This document shows, one piece after another, positions 1 to 11,590 of a stretch of 64,000 nucleotides of DNA. A model generated the notes under the pieces. It ran no database searches. It saw only the letters and a program-made list of their open reading frames with translations, and had not been told where the DNA came from. The stretch lies in contig JAPYXD010000741.1 of the NCBI GenBank assembly GCA_030998225.1, positions 1,488,001-1,552,000 on the forward strand, in the 5' to 3' direction. The translations under genes were made by a program, and so were the position numbers. Source of the stretch: Diplolepis rosae. Lineage: Eukaryota; Arthropoda; Insecta; Hymenoptera; Diplolepididae. Numbering within the stretch: position 1 is the first letter of the stretch; each line of letters opens with the position of its first letter.

Positions 1-1458
1 TAATTATATTAAATACATCTAATAAATGAAGAATTTTTACAAAAACATCTTACATGTTAGGTATTGCTTTTCACTTAAGGAAATTATAAATTAAAACTAA
101 AATTTACAATTCTTGTGCCACCCTTGTTATTTTTCTAGACTGTTGACTAGACCTCCAAATGGTACCATGCAAAATTGACATGTAAAAGATGTTACGTATT
201 ATACATACGATTTTATTCAAGAGACATATTTTTCAATTTTATTTAATGTTAGAAAAATTGCAAGGTGTATTTTTGTATGCAAATTTAGATATAATTTTGG
301 TTTTTTGAATACTGAAACCTTTTATTCACAGTCATATAATGAAATACACATTCAAAAAGTATTATGTATTTGAAAAACTTTTGAAAAAACTTTTTAGTGT
401 TTCATGCAAATGAAATTTTTTTCAATGTCGCCTTATACCCGAAAAACTCTCCTGTATAATTTCATATTTAAATTTAGATATAATTGACGTGTTGTTTGGA
501 TCTTCAAACACTCCATTTTTAGAATTAAATCTCATGTTTTATCATATCTTCAAATAAAATATCTCCACATCATTCTCTAATCGAAGCAGTTAATTTACAA
601 AGATAAAAAATATTCAAATTGATATTTTGTTTTGAAACTAAACATTTTTTTACTATAAATCTCAATAGAAAATGATTTTTCAAGTGTTTGAATCATTCTA
701 AAATCCAAAAAAATATATTTAGATATTCATTCTAGATGAATGTTTATGAAAATATCTAAAAAATAAGGGTGATATCTTAAATTACATATTTTTTCATTTT
801 TAATTTTTCGCGCTTAATTAGCTTAATTCGCCTCGCGCTACTTTTACACGAAGTCGAGAGAAACATAATTCTCGATCTTGGCTTAACAGCCGACAGCGTG
901 GAATCTAAGCGGGGAAGTGGAGACATGCCGTGTTGGCTTGTGTGAGCTTCCGCACAGGTCCCATGATCTGGGAACATTGACATGCGGTCCAGCAATTCCT
1001 TTGTGGTGTGAGAGCGGGGTTGCGCCCTGATGGGGGATTGTGCTGGAGACATTGAGGCAGTTGTGAAGGGGAAATTTATAGAGGGTGAGTCAGTATTGTT
1101 CGTTGAGTCAGTTGAGTGCAAAGTACTTTCACAATGTTTATTGTAAGCTAGTGTGCTTATCTTATCTTGCTTGTAATGCCGGTGTTACTCTCGCGTGACA
1201 ATTTTAAGTGTTTTTTATTTAATACAAAAAGAATGCAGTCACAAGCTGCTACAAGCTCACCCTGATTTGTTGAGTAGTTAATTGATTTTCTTAAGGAACG
1301 GCCAGTGCTCTGGAGCACCAGGAGTATAGCCGACCCGAATCTGTCAACTTTACTTCACCTGCAAAGCTAGTCACCGTTCAACGAATGTGAAGAGGATTTA
1401 TACTCTAAGACCCAGATTCACTTGACAATTGTTTTTAAAAATTCTATTTCTTATTATT
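1..1458. other. AT-rich flank, no gene recognised
   Basis: No exon with convincing coding content was found. The first 780 bases are plain AT-rich sequence. About 820-930 shows partial similarity (reads such as GTCGAGAGAAACA and CGACAGC) to the GC-richer outer arms of the hAT-type foldback at 8297-10685, so it may be a diverged relic of that family. 1260-1458 is the left flank of the Gypsy insertion. Confidence 0.5.
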
Positions 1459-1462
1459 CTAG

Positions 1463-1838
1463 TGTAACGCCGTGGAGTTTTTAAGTAAAAACGCAATAGA
1501 ATACTTCTATGGCGTTTATCTTGTAAAAAATCAATCACTACAATTTTCTCACTTCAACTGATTAATCGAAGTGATTTTATATTTATTCAAATAAATAATA
1601 AGTTGGAGTTAGGTTCCACAGAACAAACACACAAACTCATTTATACTAATAGGTACTTTATTTTAGTTTATACGGAGGAACAGCCGGAGTAGAACCACTT
1701 GTTGATAACAAACACTATAATTCGTTCCCCTTTTCTCATATATGAGTGGACCCACTGTGACTTGACATAGCCGTTGCTAAGGGCTCGTCCGATGGGAACG
1801 CATGCTTATTTCACGTATACACGTATACATGTTTCACA
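1463..1838 (-). repeat. 3' LTR of the Gypsy element
   Basis: Its 376 bp align with the LTR at 18513-19378 apart from point differences, a missing stretch of about 20 bp near the end (GGCCTTATCTAGGAGG is absent) and the absence of the insertion at 18748-19214. The neighbouring C-run on the + strand is the polypurine tract on the element's coding strand. The left border carries the CTAG target duplication. Confidence 0.92.
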
Positions 1839-1991
1839 CCCCCCTTCTTAGAGTGTTTTTACCCCGGAAAAACATTACGGTTTAGGGTGGTCACGAATTT
1901 TGACATCTCTCGCGCTTATTTTATTTAAGGGTTCAATTTCGTTGGAGTCTATTGCTGTCGTGGTCTTATACATTACAATTCGAGGTACATT

Positions 1992-4962
1992 TCAAGCGTT
2001 AACAGTGTTTTTTATGCAAAATAGATGTACGCATAATTTTGGTGTGCAGTTCCTAGTTAACTTCAGTATTCCGCATTTGTATAGTGTGAACAGTATAGTA
2101 AGCGCGATTGAGCCATAACCTAAGTAAGTTAATACATTAGTCACTTTACTGGTCCAATGTTTAGTTCGTCGATCGTTTTTCATCTTGTTTAACGCATTTT
2201 GTGTATCATCAAGAGTTTGGCTAGCTTCCCAGATATTTTCCGATTTTAAATATTTTTTCAGTGGTATTTATCTTTCATTTAACAGTTTAAAATCGTTTTT
2301 ATCGTAGAGTAATATAAAATCTTTTACATATCTTGTTTCTTTATATTCACTCTTTGAAGGATTAATTTTCATAATAGTCCCTTCTGAGTTAATAGTACAA
2401 CTTTCGTTGCTTGTTATTTTTTGCGCTGATTCTAGCTTAACCTACTCATTAGAAGTTTCGCAAAGTACATGTAAAGTCGTCGATTTTTCTAGGATTGCAA
2501 TATATGAGTTTTCTTGTCTAAGTTGTATAAATACGATTTCATTTACCCTAAATGGGGAAAATTGACAATTTTGTTGGTTTAATCTCTTTATACTACTCCT
2601 AATTATTAAGATTTCGCAAGAGTCTGTTTCTAAAACTACACTACCGTCGAGAATTGTGCGCACGGTGCTTGTGAGCGCTATTAAAAATCGTTGCTGACTG
2701 AATCACGATATCTCGGTGAAGAAAAGAGAAGGCATTTTTTAAAGAACAGTTGGAAAGCTTATGAAATTCCACGTCTAGTGATGCGCAACAAGTATTTTTT
2801 GACCTTGTGAAAATAATACAGCACGTGAAGAGTTAAAAAAAAAAATTTAAGATTTTCTTAAATTCTCCAACTCAACTTCAACTTTTTGCATGACCTAGGG
2901 AAAATTTTTTCAAAATCTGAAAATTATGCTGCATAGAGTCTAAAATCTCATCTTTAATTCAAGCTTGAAAACTATTCATGGGTACCCGAGATACGATTAA
3001 AAATGTTCAATCGTATCTGAGTTGAATTTTAATCGACGATCGCGGTTCTCGGCCGGTTTGTTGCTCGCCTCCTTCGTTGAGGTAGGACCGAAATGGCCAC
3101 GCACAAAGGTGGCGTTTAAGTGGAGCCCTCGTATATGTATTTTTGATTCTGTTCGTTAGTAATTTTTATTTCTAATTATTCTAAATTTTAAAAAATATTT
3201 ATTGTTATTTGTGATTATTAAAAATTATTTAAATCCAATATTGTCCCCATATTAATGAATAGAACAATGATATGTAAACATTTTTTATTTCTTAAAATTC
3301 TTATAAACTAGAACATTAATAAAAATGTTAATAGTCATTGTAAATATCAACTAAGAATGAAAGGAAAGGAAATAAAGAAAACACGTTCTTGGATCAAAGA
3401 ACATATAAGAGAGCTCCACTTAAGCGCCACCTTTGTATGTGGCCTATTCGATCCTGCCTCAACGAAGGAGGCGAGCAACAAACCAGCCGAGAACCCTGAT
3501 CGTCGATTAAAATTCAACTCAGATACGATTGAACATTTTTAATCGTATCTCGGGTACCCATGAATATTTTTCAAGCTTAAATTAAAGATGAGATTTTAGA
3601 CTCTATGTCGTATAATTTTCAGATTTTGGAAAAATTTTCCCTAGGTCATGCAAAATTTTGAAGTTGAGTTAGAGAATTTAAGAAAATCTTAAATTTTTTT
3701 TTTAACTCTTCACATGCTGTATTATTTTCAGAAGGTCAAAAAATACTTGTTGCGCATCACTAGACGTGGAATTTCATAAGCTTTCCAACTGTTTTTTAAA
3801 AAATGCCTTCTCTTTTCTTCACCGAGATATCGTGATTCAGTCAACAACGATTTTTAATAGCGCTCACAAGCACCGTGCGCACAATTCTCGACGGTAGTGT
3901 AGATGTATTGGCTGCGCTCTTTTACATCCATATGCTTTATCAAGTTTTTTACAATCATTTATATTTTTTTTTGTCGCTAGGTACATACAAGGTTCTTTGC
4001 TCGTCGAGTAGGATGTAATCGTGATCAGGGATTACTGCTAGGAAAGTATTCTGGATTTTTTTTGGTATAGGTATGGGGTGGTGGACTTGGTAAGTTTCGG
4101 TTTCCAGTTGAGGAACTTTGATTGAGTATAGTAAGCGTTTGTTAACTACACTTATACTGATTTGGGAAATATCTATGATATTTTGAAAATTTTCTTCTTT
4201 TAAGGGTATCTGATATTTCACGTTGTTGTGCTGTTCGAAGTCATATAAACAATTCAGGAATATCTTGGCAGTCAATATCTGAGGATGTATTATGCAATGC
4301 TTTCCGTCATTTATTGAGTCGATTAGGAGATTGATATCTTCGCTTAATTCTTGTAATGACAGAGTACAGATGGTTATCTGGTTGTTTATAATTATACTTC
4401 CAGTATTGGTATTTGTTCCATTTATCATTTTATTTAAGCGTTCCACATTAGCTTTACTATGTTCATTTAGTATTTGGATATCATGAGATGCTGAATTTAG
4501 GATCGTTTTTATAACTTTAGTTTGGTTAGTTATGCTCGTGGATAATATTTTATCACTTGCGTAAAGTTTGTCTAATTCGTTATTAATGCATTCTAAATCC
4601 TTGTCTTCGAGTGTAACAAATAAGGTCTCAGAAACGCTGCCTATGAAATTAAAGAGTCCCCTTCGAATGCGGCGAGTTTCCAAAAGTTTATTCCGAATTC
4701 TTCTATTGATTTCTAATCGGCCTATTTGACTGTCTAATATTTTAAATTCGAACTGCTCCGCGCAGTATTGACACATTCGGTTTGCATTTTCGTATGTGTT
4801 GTGAAGATCGATGAAACGTTGCTCTATTTGAGAGGGATCAACAGATGCAGCTAAATGCCAGGCGGTATGATACAGCTTAGCTGTTCCAATATCTTCTGCA
4901 TAAACGGTGGTATCATCGAGTGGCATAAATGAAACTTTTGCGTAGACAGCAGGAATAAGCAC
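1992..4962 (-). pseudogene. env: env-like gene of the Gypsy element, disrupted
   Basis: Insect errantiviruses carry an envelope gene related to baculovirus F fusion proteins, and this fits that class. The main open stretch is 3955-4962 (335 codons). About 90 residues in there is a furin-like site, RRIRR, directly followed by GLFNFIG, the start of a fusion-peptide region. Downstream pieces are at 2442-2663 and about 1992-2440; the last contains a hydrophobic membrane-spanning segment (VLTYLGYGSIALTILF) and a short tail. Breaks seen: a frame change in an A-run near 3955-3965, insertion of the TA-flanked foldback 2639-3899, and a stop near 2440. It lies after pol, as expected. The gene cannot give an intact product. 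Confidence 0.85.
2639..3899. mobile_element. TA-flanked foldback MITE inside env
   Basis: A 1.26-kb palindromic element. The outer arms (2639 to about 3130, and about 3405-3899) are near-perfect inverted repeats beginning CACTACCGTCGAG, with a unique AT-rich spacer between. TA lies on both sides (2637-2638 and 3900-3901), and removing the element plus one TA restores a continuous env sense strand, which supports a TA target duplication as in Tc1/mariner-type elements. There is no transposase inside; the ORF at 3357-3542 is arm sequence and not a gene. Confidence 0.88.
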
Positions 4963-5264
4963 CAGAGTTAGCTACAATCTGTAAATTAGTAATAGAATGG
5001 TTTAGCTTGATTAGCGTGAACCTGCATTCTTTCATTATTTAGAAGTACTATGTAATTGTTATTGTTTCCGATTTCGACTATAATAGCTGGACCTACCCAT
5101 TCTACATCTAATTTTGATTTTTTTCGATTATTATGAATTAAAATCATATCTCCAATGTCAAAAATAGTTTGGGGAATAACGATACGTTCATCTTGAGTTT
5201 CTTTATATTTTTGCTTTTGCTTTTCGATTCTTTGCTTTGCCTTCCTAATGTATGTTTCGTGGCG

Positions 5265-6130
5265 TTATCTCCATAGGTCAATTAATTCAGAGTACTTTAA
5301 ACTGGGAGTCGTTGCTAATATAGAGGGAATATTAGCCTTGCGCCCAAATGTTAATTCAAAGAGTGTGTATCCTGTACCTTCGTGTGCCGAAGTATTGTAA
5401 CCCATGGTTATTAATTTTAGATTTTCATCCCAATCATTATGATTTTCTTCCATTGCTGCTTTAATGAGATCTTTTACTACCCCGTGTGCTCTTTCCAAGC
5501 TACCATTGCTTTGTGGATGAAACGTACTAGTTTTAATATGTTTCATTTTGAAAAGATTTTCGAAGTTTGAAATTAATTCTGACACAAAATTACTACCTTG
5601 ATTGGTAAGCACATGTTTAGGCGAAGAGAAGATATAAATATAATGATCAAAAAGTTTTGTGATTATTGATTCTGATCTCGTGTCTTTCATGGGTATCAGA
5701 TTAAGGTATTTTGTTAACTGGTCTTGTATTGATAAAATATATTCGTGATGTCTTAGTGTGATAGGCAGTGGGCCAAAAATATCCATGGCTATCTTTTCAT
5801 TTGGCTCCAACGGTGTGTCGGGTATAATCGCTTCTGCCTTTGGTCGAATGCGGGTTAGTTTTTGTCTGACATATTCCACATTCCTTGACGTAGTCTATCA
5901 CGTCTTGTTCCATATTGCTCCATGTGGCCAATTTCCAAGCACGTTGTATAGATTTATTCTCTCCAAAATGTTATGCAGCCGTTATTCCATGAAATTCTCG
6001 GATTATTTCCTCCTTTTCCTCATTGGTTATTTCTCCGATGTCATTTTCACAAAAAAGGTACTGTTGCTCAGGCCTCTCATTTCCGAGGAAATGTATTAAA
6101 ATTTAAGTTTTATTTTTTTTATTGGAGTTA
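5265..6130 (-). pseudogene. pol: Gypsy integrase, degenerate
   Basis: The integrase domain of pol inserts retroviral cDNA into the genome. 5265-5879 is open and shows MDIFGPL, LTNQGSNF and HPQSNGSLERAH, the three neighbourhoods of the DDE triad. In the second the usual aspartate (TDQGSNF in relatives) reads as asparagine, so the catalytic site is lost. The upstream HHCC zinc-binding portion (about 5880-6130) can be read only across several frame changes. It lies between RNase H and env in the expected order. Confidence 0.85.
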
Positions 6131-6555
6131 TCAGTGGGTCGATTGCGTGTAGACGTACGCGTGTCAATTTTCACTTGCTTCATCCAGAAGTGTTAGCCAT
6201 TTTATCTCGTCAAAAGGTGGTAATAAAATATAGTCTCTTGGCATTAGATGTGGTGGTATTTTTTTGGGCTCTTATAAAGTTTTATCCATAATTTACCTTC
6301 TGCGTTTGGTTTTTAAATTGTCTCATTTTCTGTTTTATTCTTTTGCCAGTTCATGAATCTCTCGTGAAGTGGAATGTTTAATTCTTCATCAATTGGATTT
6401 AGAATAGGTGGTTCGATGCTATTGTGTGAACTTGTGGGACTGGTTGTTTATACATGTAAATCACTATATCCTGGTGTGTTAAAATCTACGTCGACTGTTT
6501 AAGCGATTGGTAAGTCATTATTGAACTTCGTAGTTATCTCTGTTGATGATTGCCC

Positions 6556-7254
6556 TCATTCATTTCTCAATTCTTCGTTCCGAATGGGTAATACTCTGGA
6601 TAAGGCGTCCGCTGCCTTATTTTCTTTTCCTTTGCAATATTCTTTAGTGTAGTCGTATTCTTCTAGTTTTAACCGACACCTAAGTAATCGAGAGGAAGGA
6701 TCTTTAACATTAAAAAGCCATGTGAGAGCCTGGTGGTCTGTTTGAATTTTGAACTTGTGTCCTAATAAATACTGTCTCAGACGTTTAACTGCCCATACAA
6801 TAGCTAGGAGTTCTTTTTCTGTAGTGTTACAGTTTTCTTCTGCCTTGTTGAGTGTCCTAAAGATATATAGATATCTATAGGTCCTATAGATACACGGGTG
6901 TCCCTCTTGTGATAAAACAGCGCCAAGGCCTTTGTTCGACGCGTCTGTAGTTAATGTGAACTCCTTTTTATAATCTGGGTAACGCAGAACCGGTGAAGAA
7001 CACAATTCTTTTTTAAGAATTTTGAAACTTTTTTCGCACTCTGATGTCCAGTCAAAAGTTGTTTTATCTTTCGTTAATTCCGTTAGTTGTTTAGCTTTGC
7101 TAGAAAAATTTTGAATGAACTTCCGATCATAACCGGCGAGTCCTAAAAAAGACTTTACTTCCGTGACATTACTGGGTCTCTTAAAATTCATTATGGCTTC
7201 GAGTTTCTTTGGATTTGGTTTGACTTCGTCTTTTGTGATGACGTGTCCTAGATA
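6556..7254 (-). pseudogene. pol: Gypsy RT C-terminal part and RNase H
   Basis: The segment opens with the RT connection region (VKSFLGLAGYDRKFIQNFS) and continues into RNase H, with FTLTTDASNKGLGAVLSQ, EKELLAIVWAVKRLRQYL, QTDHQALTWLF and ADALSRV in the usual order. A short local duplication near 6855-6895 (tandem TATAGATAT-like units) adds about ten residues between the GAVLSQ and TLNKAEEN motifs. The upstream end abuts the TTAA MITE at 7259-7965, across which the RT frame is lost. Confidence 0.9.
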
Positions 7255-7258
7255 TTAA

Positions 7259-7965
7259 GGGGGGTTTCTACTTTGTTCGGCCGAAAAAACGTGCTTTTTT
7301 TAGAAATTTTTTTTGGGGAACGTATTTAAGATAAATATTTGAAATTTTTTTCAGTTGTAGGTACAAGTTTATTGTAGAAGTACAGAAAGTTCTTTTTCAC
7401 ATTATACTGAAGCAAAACTTTGAACGCGTTTTTCTCAAACTATATTTTTTGGCCTTGCGGAAGTGATTTAAGCCAGATGAGTTGAGCAATGGCCACGAAA
7501 TTTTTAACAGTCGTATATCAAGGGCTTAGCTATGGCTCGTACTAGAAACTTCAAAAAATATTAACAATTTTTCATTTTACATAACAATTTGTATCGAAAA
7601 AAGTGGGCAAAAATCGAGTTTTTCATTCAGAATCGCATAATTTTTTCATTTTTCATTTCTTTTTCGAAATCCTAGTACCGGCCAAAGACAAAAGTATATA
7701 AAGTAAGAATATATTTCATTTTTGTATTTCAGGTCATCTGAAACAGCGGCAGGACTTCCGAGAGTGGGGAAAATTTGTTCGGCGCGCCACCATTGCTCAA
7801 TGCCCCCGCCCCCCTTCCATATTTCTACTGAAAACTTTTTGTACTTGTACAATAAACTTGTACCTACAACTGAAAAGAATTTCAAGTGTTTATCTTAAAT
7901 ACGCTCCCCAAAAAAAATGTCTAAAAAAAGCACGTTTTTTCGGCGGAACAAAGTAGAAACCCCCC
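7259..7965. mobile_element. TTAA-flanked MITE inside pol
   Basis: A 707-bp element with inverted ends starting GGGGGGTTTCTACTTTGTTC on both sides. Its arms run about 60 bp with few mismatches, and TTAA lies at 7255-7258 and 7966-7969. A TTAA target duplication is typical of piggyBac and a few other superfamilies; the G-run start is not the canonical piggyBac CCC end, so the superfamily is left open. No transposase is inside; the ORF at 7646-7885 is MITE sequence. Confidence 0.87.
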
Positions 7966-7969
7966 TTAA

Positions 7970-8235
7970 GTTCGGGTCTCAGATATTTACATTTATCGGG
8001 CTGTATCTTTAGTACAGTATTTCTTTGTCTCTCGAATAATATGACAATGTTTTGGTTATGCTGTTCCATTGTAGATCCAAAGATCACGATGTCATCAAGA
8101 TATACAAAACTTATCTTACCGATTACTCCTTTTAGAGCTGTATCCATCATACGCTGAAATGTAGCAGGAGCATTTTTCAGCCGAAATGGCATACGCTCGT
8201 ACTCGAAGTGTCCTTCTGAAGTAGAGAATGCGGTG
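7970..8235 (-). pseudogene. pol: Gypsy RT central part (catalytic palm)
   Basis: The reading frame gives EGHFEYERMPFRLKNAPATF and then FVYLDDIVIFG, the YLDD polymerase motif. It joins on one side (at 8235/15515) to the N-terminal RT part at 15517-16622 and on the other (at 7969/7254) to the RT tail. Both joins are interrupted by later insertions. The annotated open frame runs into the inserted elements at both ends. Confidence 0.9.
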
Positions 8236-8296
8236 CAGTAAAACCTATCGTAGCCGACACATAGGGGAGACAAGTTCGGCTACGATGGGTACCAAT

Positions 8297-10685
8297 CAGT
8301 GCTCACATTTTGGAAAAAGTATACATACCACTACCATGGCCCAGCTGCTTGTCGGTGTGTAGACGGAGAAAGCGACAGTGCGCGCGCTTGTTTCCCTCTC
8401 GCTCTCTCCCCGATGGTATCCATTTCCCCTTGTTCTCCTCGCTTCTTCGATACAATGCATGCGTTTTCAACTGCACCAAGTTTTAGATTTCAGACTGTCG
8501 TTTACCGAGTCGAAATTGAGAAATGTGTTTCTCTCGACTCCGTGCAAAAGAGGCGCGAAGCAGACGACAATTTTAAATTTACGGAATATGTTGTTATGGA
8601 AATAATACTTCTTTTTTCGATATTTAAATCAATTTTTCCCTAAAATAAACATCTATAAGATTTTGAAACTCTAAATATAATTTTAAAGTGGTAATTTAAA
8701 TTAAATAAATATTTAAAATTTGAATCTATATATAAATTGAAAATATTTGAAATTTTTAAAGGAAAGCTTAAATTAGAAATTTCGATTTTCTATACTTTTT
8801 ACCAATTTTGTACATTTAAAAGTTTTTCAATTAGCGAGTTATTCAGCATTAAGGAGAGATAAACATAATATTTAAGATTGAATATTACATTCTCAATTGT
8901 AAGTTAGACATATTTTCATCTCACTTTTTTGTAGCCTAATCACAGACTTTTCATTCAAAAAATGAATTGCTTTACGGAAAGGAAAAATTTTCTAATAGAA
9001 GGAAATGAATTAAAAAGCTAAAAAATGTGTTCAGTGATATTTGCATATGACCACATAAGTATTTATTGATTTCAAATTTTACATGAAAATTTCTTTTTCA
9101 AGTTCGTGTTTAAATCTTGTCACAATTTTACAAGACCTTATGGACAGCTGCAATCTGTTAAATGAAATATTTTGTAATTCTTAATTTGCCTTTTTTTCTG
9201 AAATTATAGAAAAAGTTCAAAGTCGATAAATGGTTAAAATTCTATATCAAGATTTCAATTAAAAAATTTTAAAGCTTTGTGGATAAACTGCTTCATATTT
9301 GGAAAATACTTTAACTCTGTATAATTAAATATGTAAATTTAGCACTCATTAGGACAAATGTTTATTTCTTCTTCATGTAAAATACGTTGCACATAATTCT
9401 CTGAATAAATATTTTTCAAATGTTGGAACATTTAAGAAATTCATAAATAATTAACCTATTTATAAAAACTAAAAATTTACAAATAAAGCTTCGACTGACA
9501 AATCTAAGAATTTGTCAATTATTGATCTATTTTCTTGTTAGTTTGAACATAGGAGGACTTAAAATTCCACCATGACATTATTTTTCAAGTGATGCTTAAA
9601 CCTTTCTTTATTCTTATGAGGATTCTTCCAGATTTTACACTTAAAATATAAAAATGCTTCACAGAGTTGAAGTATTTTCCAAATATGAAGCAGTTTATCC
9701 ACAAAGCTTTAAAATTTTTTAATTGAAATCTTGATATAGAATTTTAACCATTTATCGACTTTGAACTTTTTCTATAATTTCAGAAGAAAAGGCAAATTAA
9801 TAATTACAAAATATTTCATTTAACAGATTGCAGCTGTCCATAAGGTCTTGTAAAATTGTGACAAGATTTAAACACGAACTTGAAAAAGAAATTTTCATGT
9901 AAAATTTGAAATCAATAAATACTTATGTGGTCATATGCAAATATCACTGAACACATTTTTTAGCTTTTTAATTTATCTCCTTCTATTAGAAAATTTTTCC
10001 TTTCCGTAAAGCAATTCATTTTTTGATTGAAAAGTCTATGATTAGGCTACAAAAAAGTGAGATGAAAATATGTCTAACATACAATTGAGAATGTAATATT
10101 CAATCTTAAATATTATGTTTATCTCTCCTTAATGCTGAATAACTCGCTAATTGAAAAACTTTTAAATGTACAAAATTGGTAAAAAGTATAGAAATTCGAA
10201 ATTTCTAATTTAAGCTTTCCTTTAAAAATTTCAAATATTTTCAATTTATATATAGATTCAAATTTTAAATATTTATTTATTTTAAATTACCACTTTAAAA
10301 TTATATTTAGAGTTTCAAAATCATATAGATGTTTATTTTAGGGAAAAATTGATTTAAATATCGAAAAAAGAAGTATTATTTCCATAACAACATATTCCGT
10401 AAATTTAAAATTGTCGTCTGCTTCGCGCCTCTTTTGCACGGAGTCGAGAGAAACACATTTCTCAATTTCGACTCGGTAAACGACAGCCTGAAATCTAAAA
10501 CTTGGTGCAGTTTAAAACGCATGCATTGTAACGAAGAAGCGAGGAGAACAAGGGGAAGTGGATACCAGTCGGGGAGAGAGCGAGAGGGAAACAAGCGCGC
10601 GCACCGTCGCTTTCTCCGTCTACACACCGACAAGCAGTTGAGCCATGGTAGTGGTATGTATACTTTTTCCAAAATGTGAGCACTG
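8297..10685. mobile_element. hAT-type foldback element with ~1-kb inverted arms
   Basis: A 2,389-bp palindrome: the left arm 8297 to about 9320 is repeated inverted from about 9660 to 10685, with a spacer of about 340 bp. The ends start CAGTGCTCACATTTTGG. The 8-bp flanks GTACCAAT (8289-8296) and GTACGAAT (10686-10693) match at seven of eight positions, as expected for a hAT target duplication. The outer 350 bp of each arm is GC-richer (GTAGACGGAGAAAGCGACAG-like), the inner arms very AT-rich. The ORFs at 8299-8643 and 10376-10883 are arm sequence and not genes. Confidence 0.9.
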
Positions 10686-10693
10686 GTACGAAT

Positions 10694-11238
10694 GATATGC
10701 GATAATTGCTAGGGACTTATTACTAGCTGGGTTCAGTGCTGTGGCAACAGGTGCCTCTGTGTTTAGTAACACACGTGTACCGGCTTGTACATATTTTTTT
10801 GTGTTTACTTTTGTGCAAAGAGGTGAGTAAAAGTTAGTTTGAAAAATAATAACTTCTTTTTGTTGATAATTTAAAAATTTCATGGATAAACTCAGTCGAT
10901 AAAAAACTATAAGGAATACTTAGTGCTTTTAGTGGAAAATGTATTGATGACAGTTGAGGTTATGTTGCACGACTGCGCATACATATTTATGATCGTAATA
11001 AGTTGAAATATAATTGGTTATAGAAATTCTCCAATTTTTCGAAGTTAAATTGTAATAAAAATTTATAATTCAAATATAATCATTAATTAAATTAATATTT
11101 CATTTAAAATATTCATTGAAAAAAAAAATTACTAAGACGTTTTACAAAAATATGAGGACCCTCCAAAGACGGTTTTAAGACGGCCCTGATCATGCACATT
11201 TCTCGACCAATAATGTGAAGTGTCAGAGTGGGATGTTA
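10694..11238. other. Body of the pogo/Tc1-like MITE
   Basis: This is the unique internal sequence of the element delimited by the CAGTAAAACC ends, lying between its two hAT-type insertions. No coding signal was seen. Confidence 0.6.
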
Positions 11239-11590
11239 GTTAGGAGCAGCCCCAGGAATCTCTGGAGTTGAAAATGTCACAGATGGTGACCGTTGGCCAC
11301 CGTGGCGCTGGCTGTTCATGAGGCCGACCTTATACATATTAGCATTATAGAACATTGAAATTTAACGTTTTTTGTGAAAAATTGGTGTCTGAAGTGCTTT
11401 TGTGTGCTTTTTAGGTAAATTGGAATGGTTTTAACAGTCGGTGATATAAAAATGTAAGTGAAAATGCGGAAATTTGTTGCTGTAGGTTGCAAAACAGGCT
11501 ACACGTAATGCTCTGAAAAAGTGCATTGTTTTGTGGTTTATTAATCATGAGCGCCTTTAACTTATTAAAATTTAATCTATACTAAATTAC

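Noticed and set aside
777..1121. 114-codon minus-strand ORF
   Set aside because: Part overlaps sequence related to the hAT foldback arms; no protein family was recognised.
10376..10883. Several overlapping ORFs on both strands, mirrored at 8299-8643
   Set aside because: They are the same inverted arm of a foldback element read in different frames.
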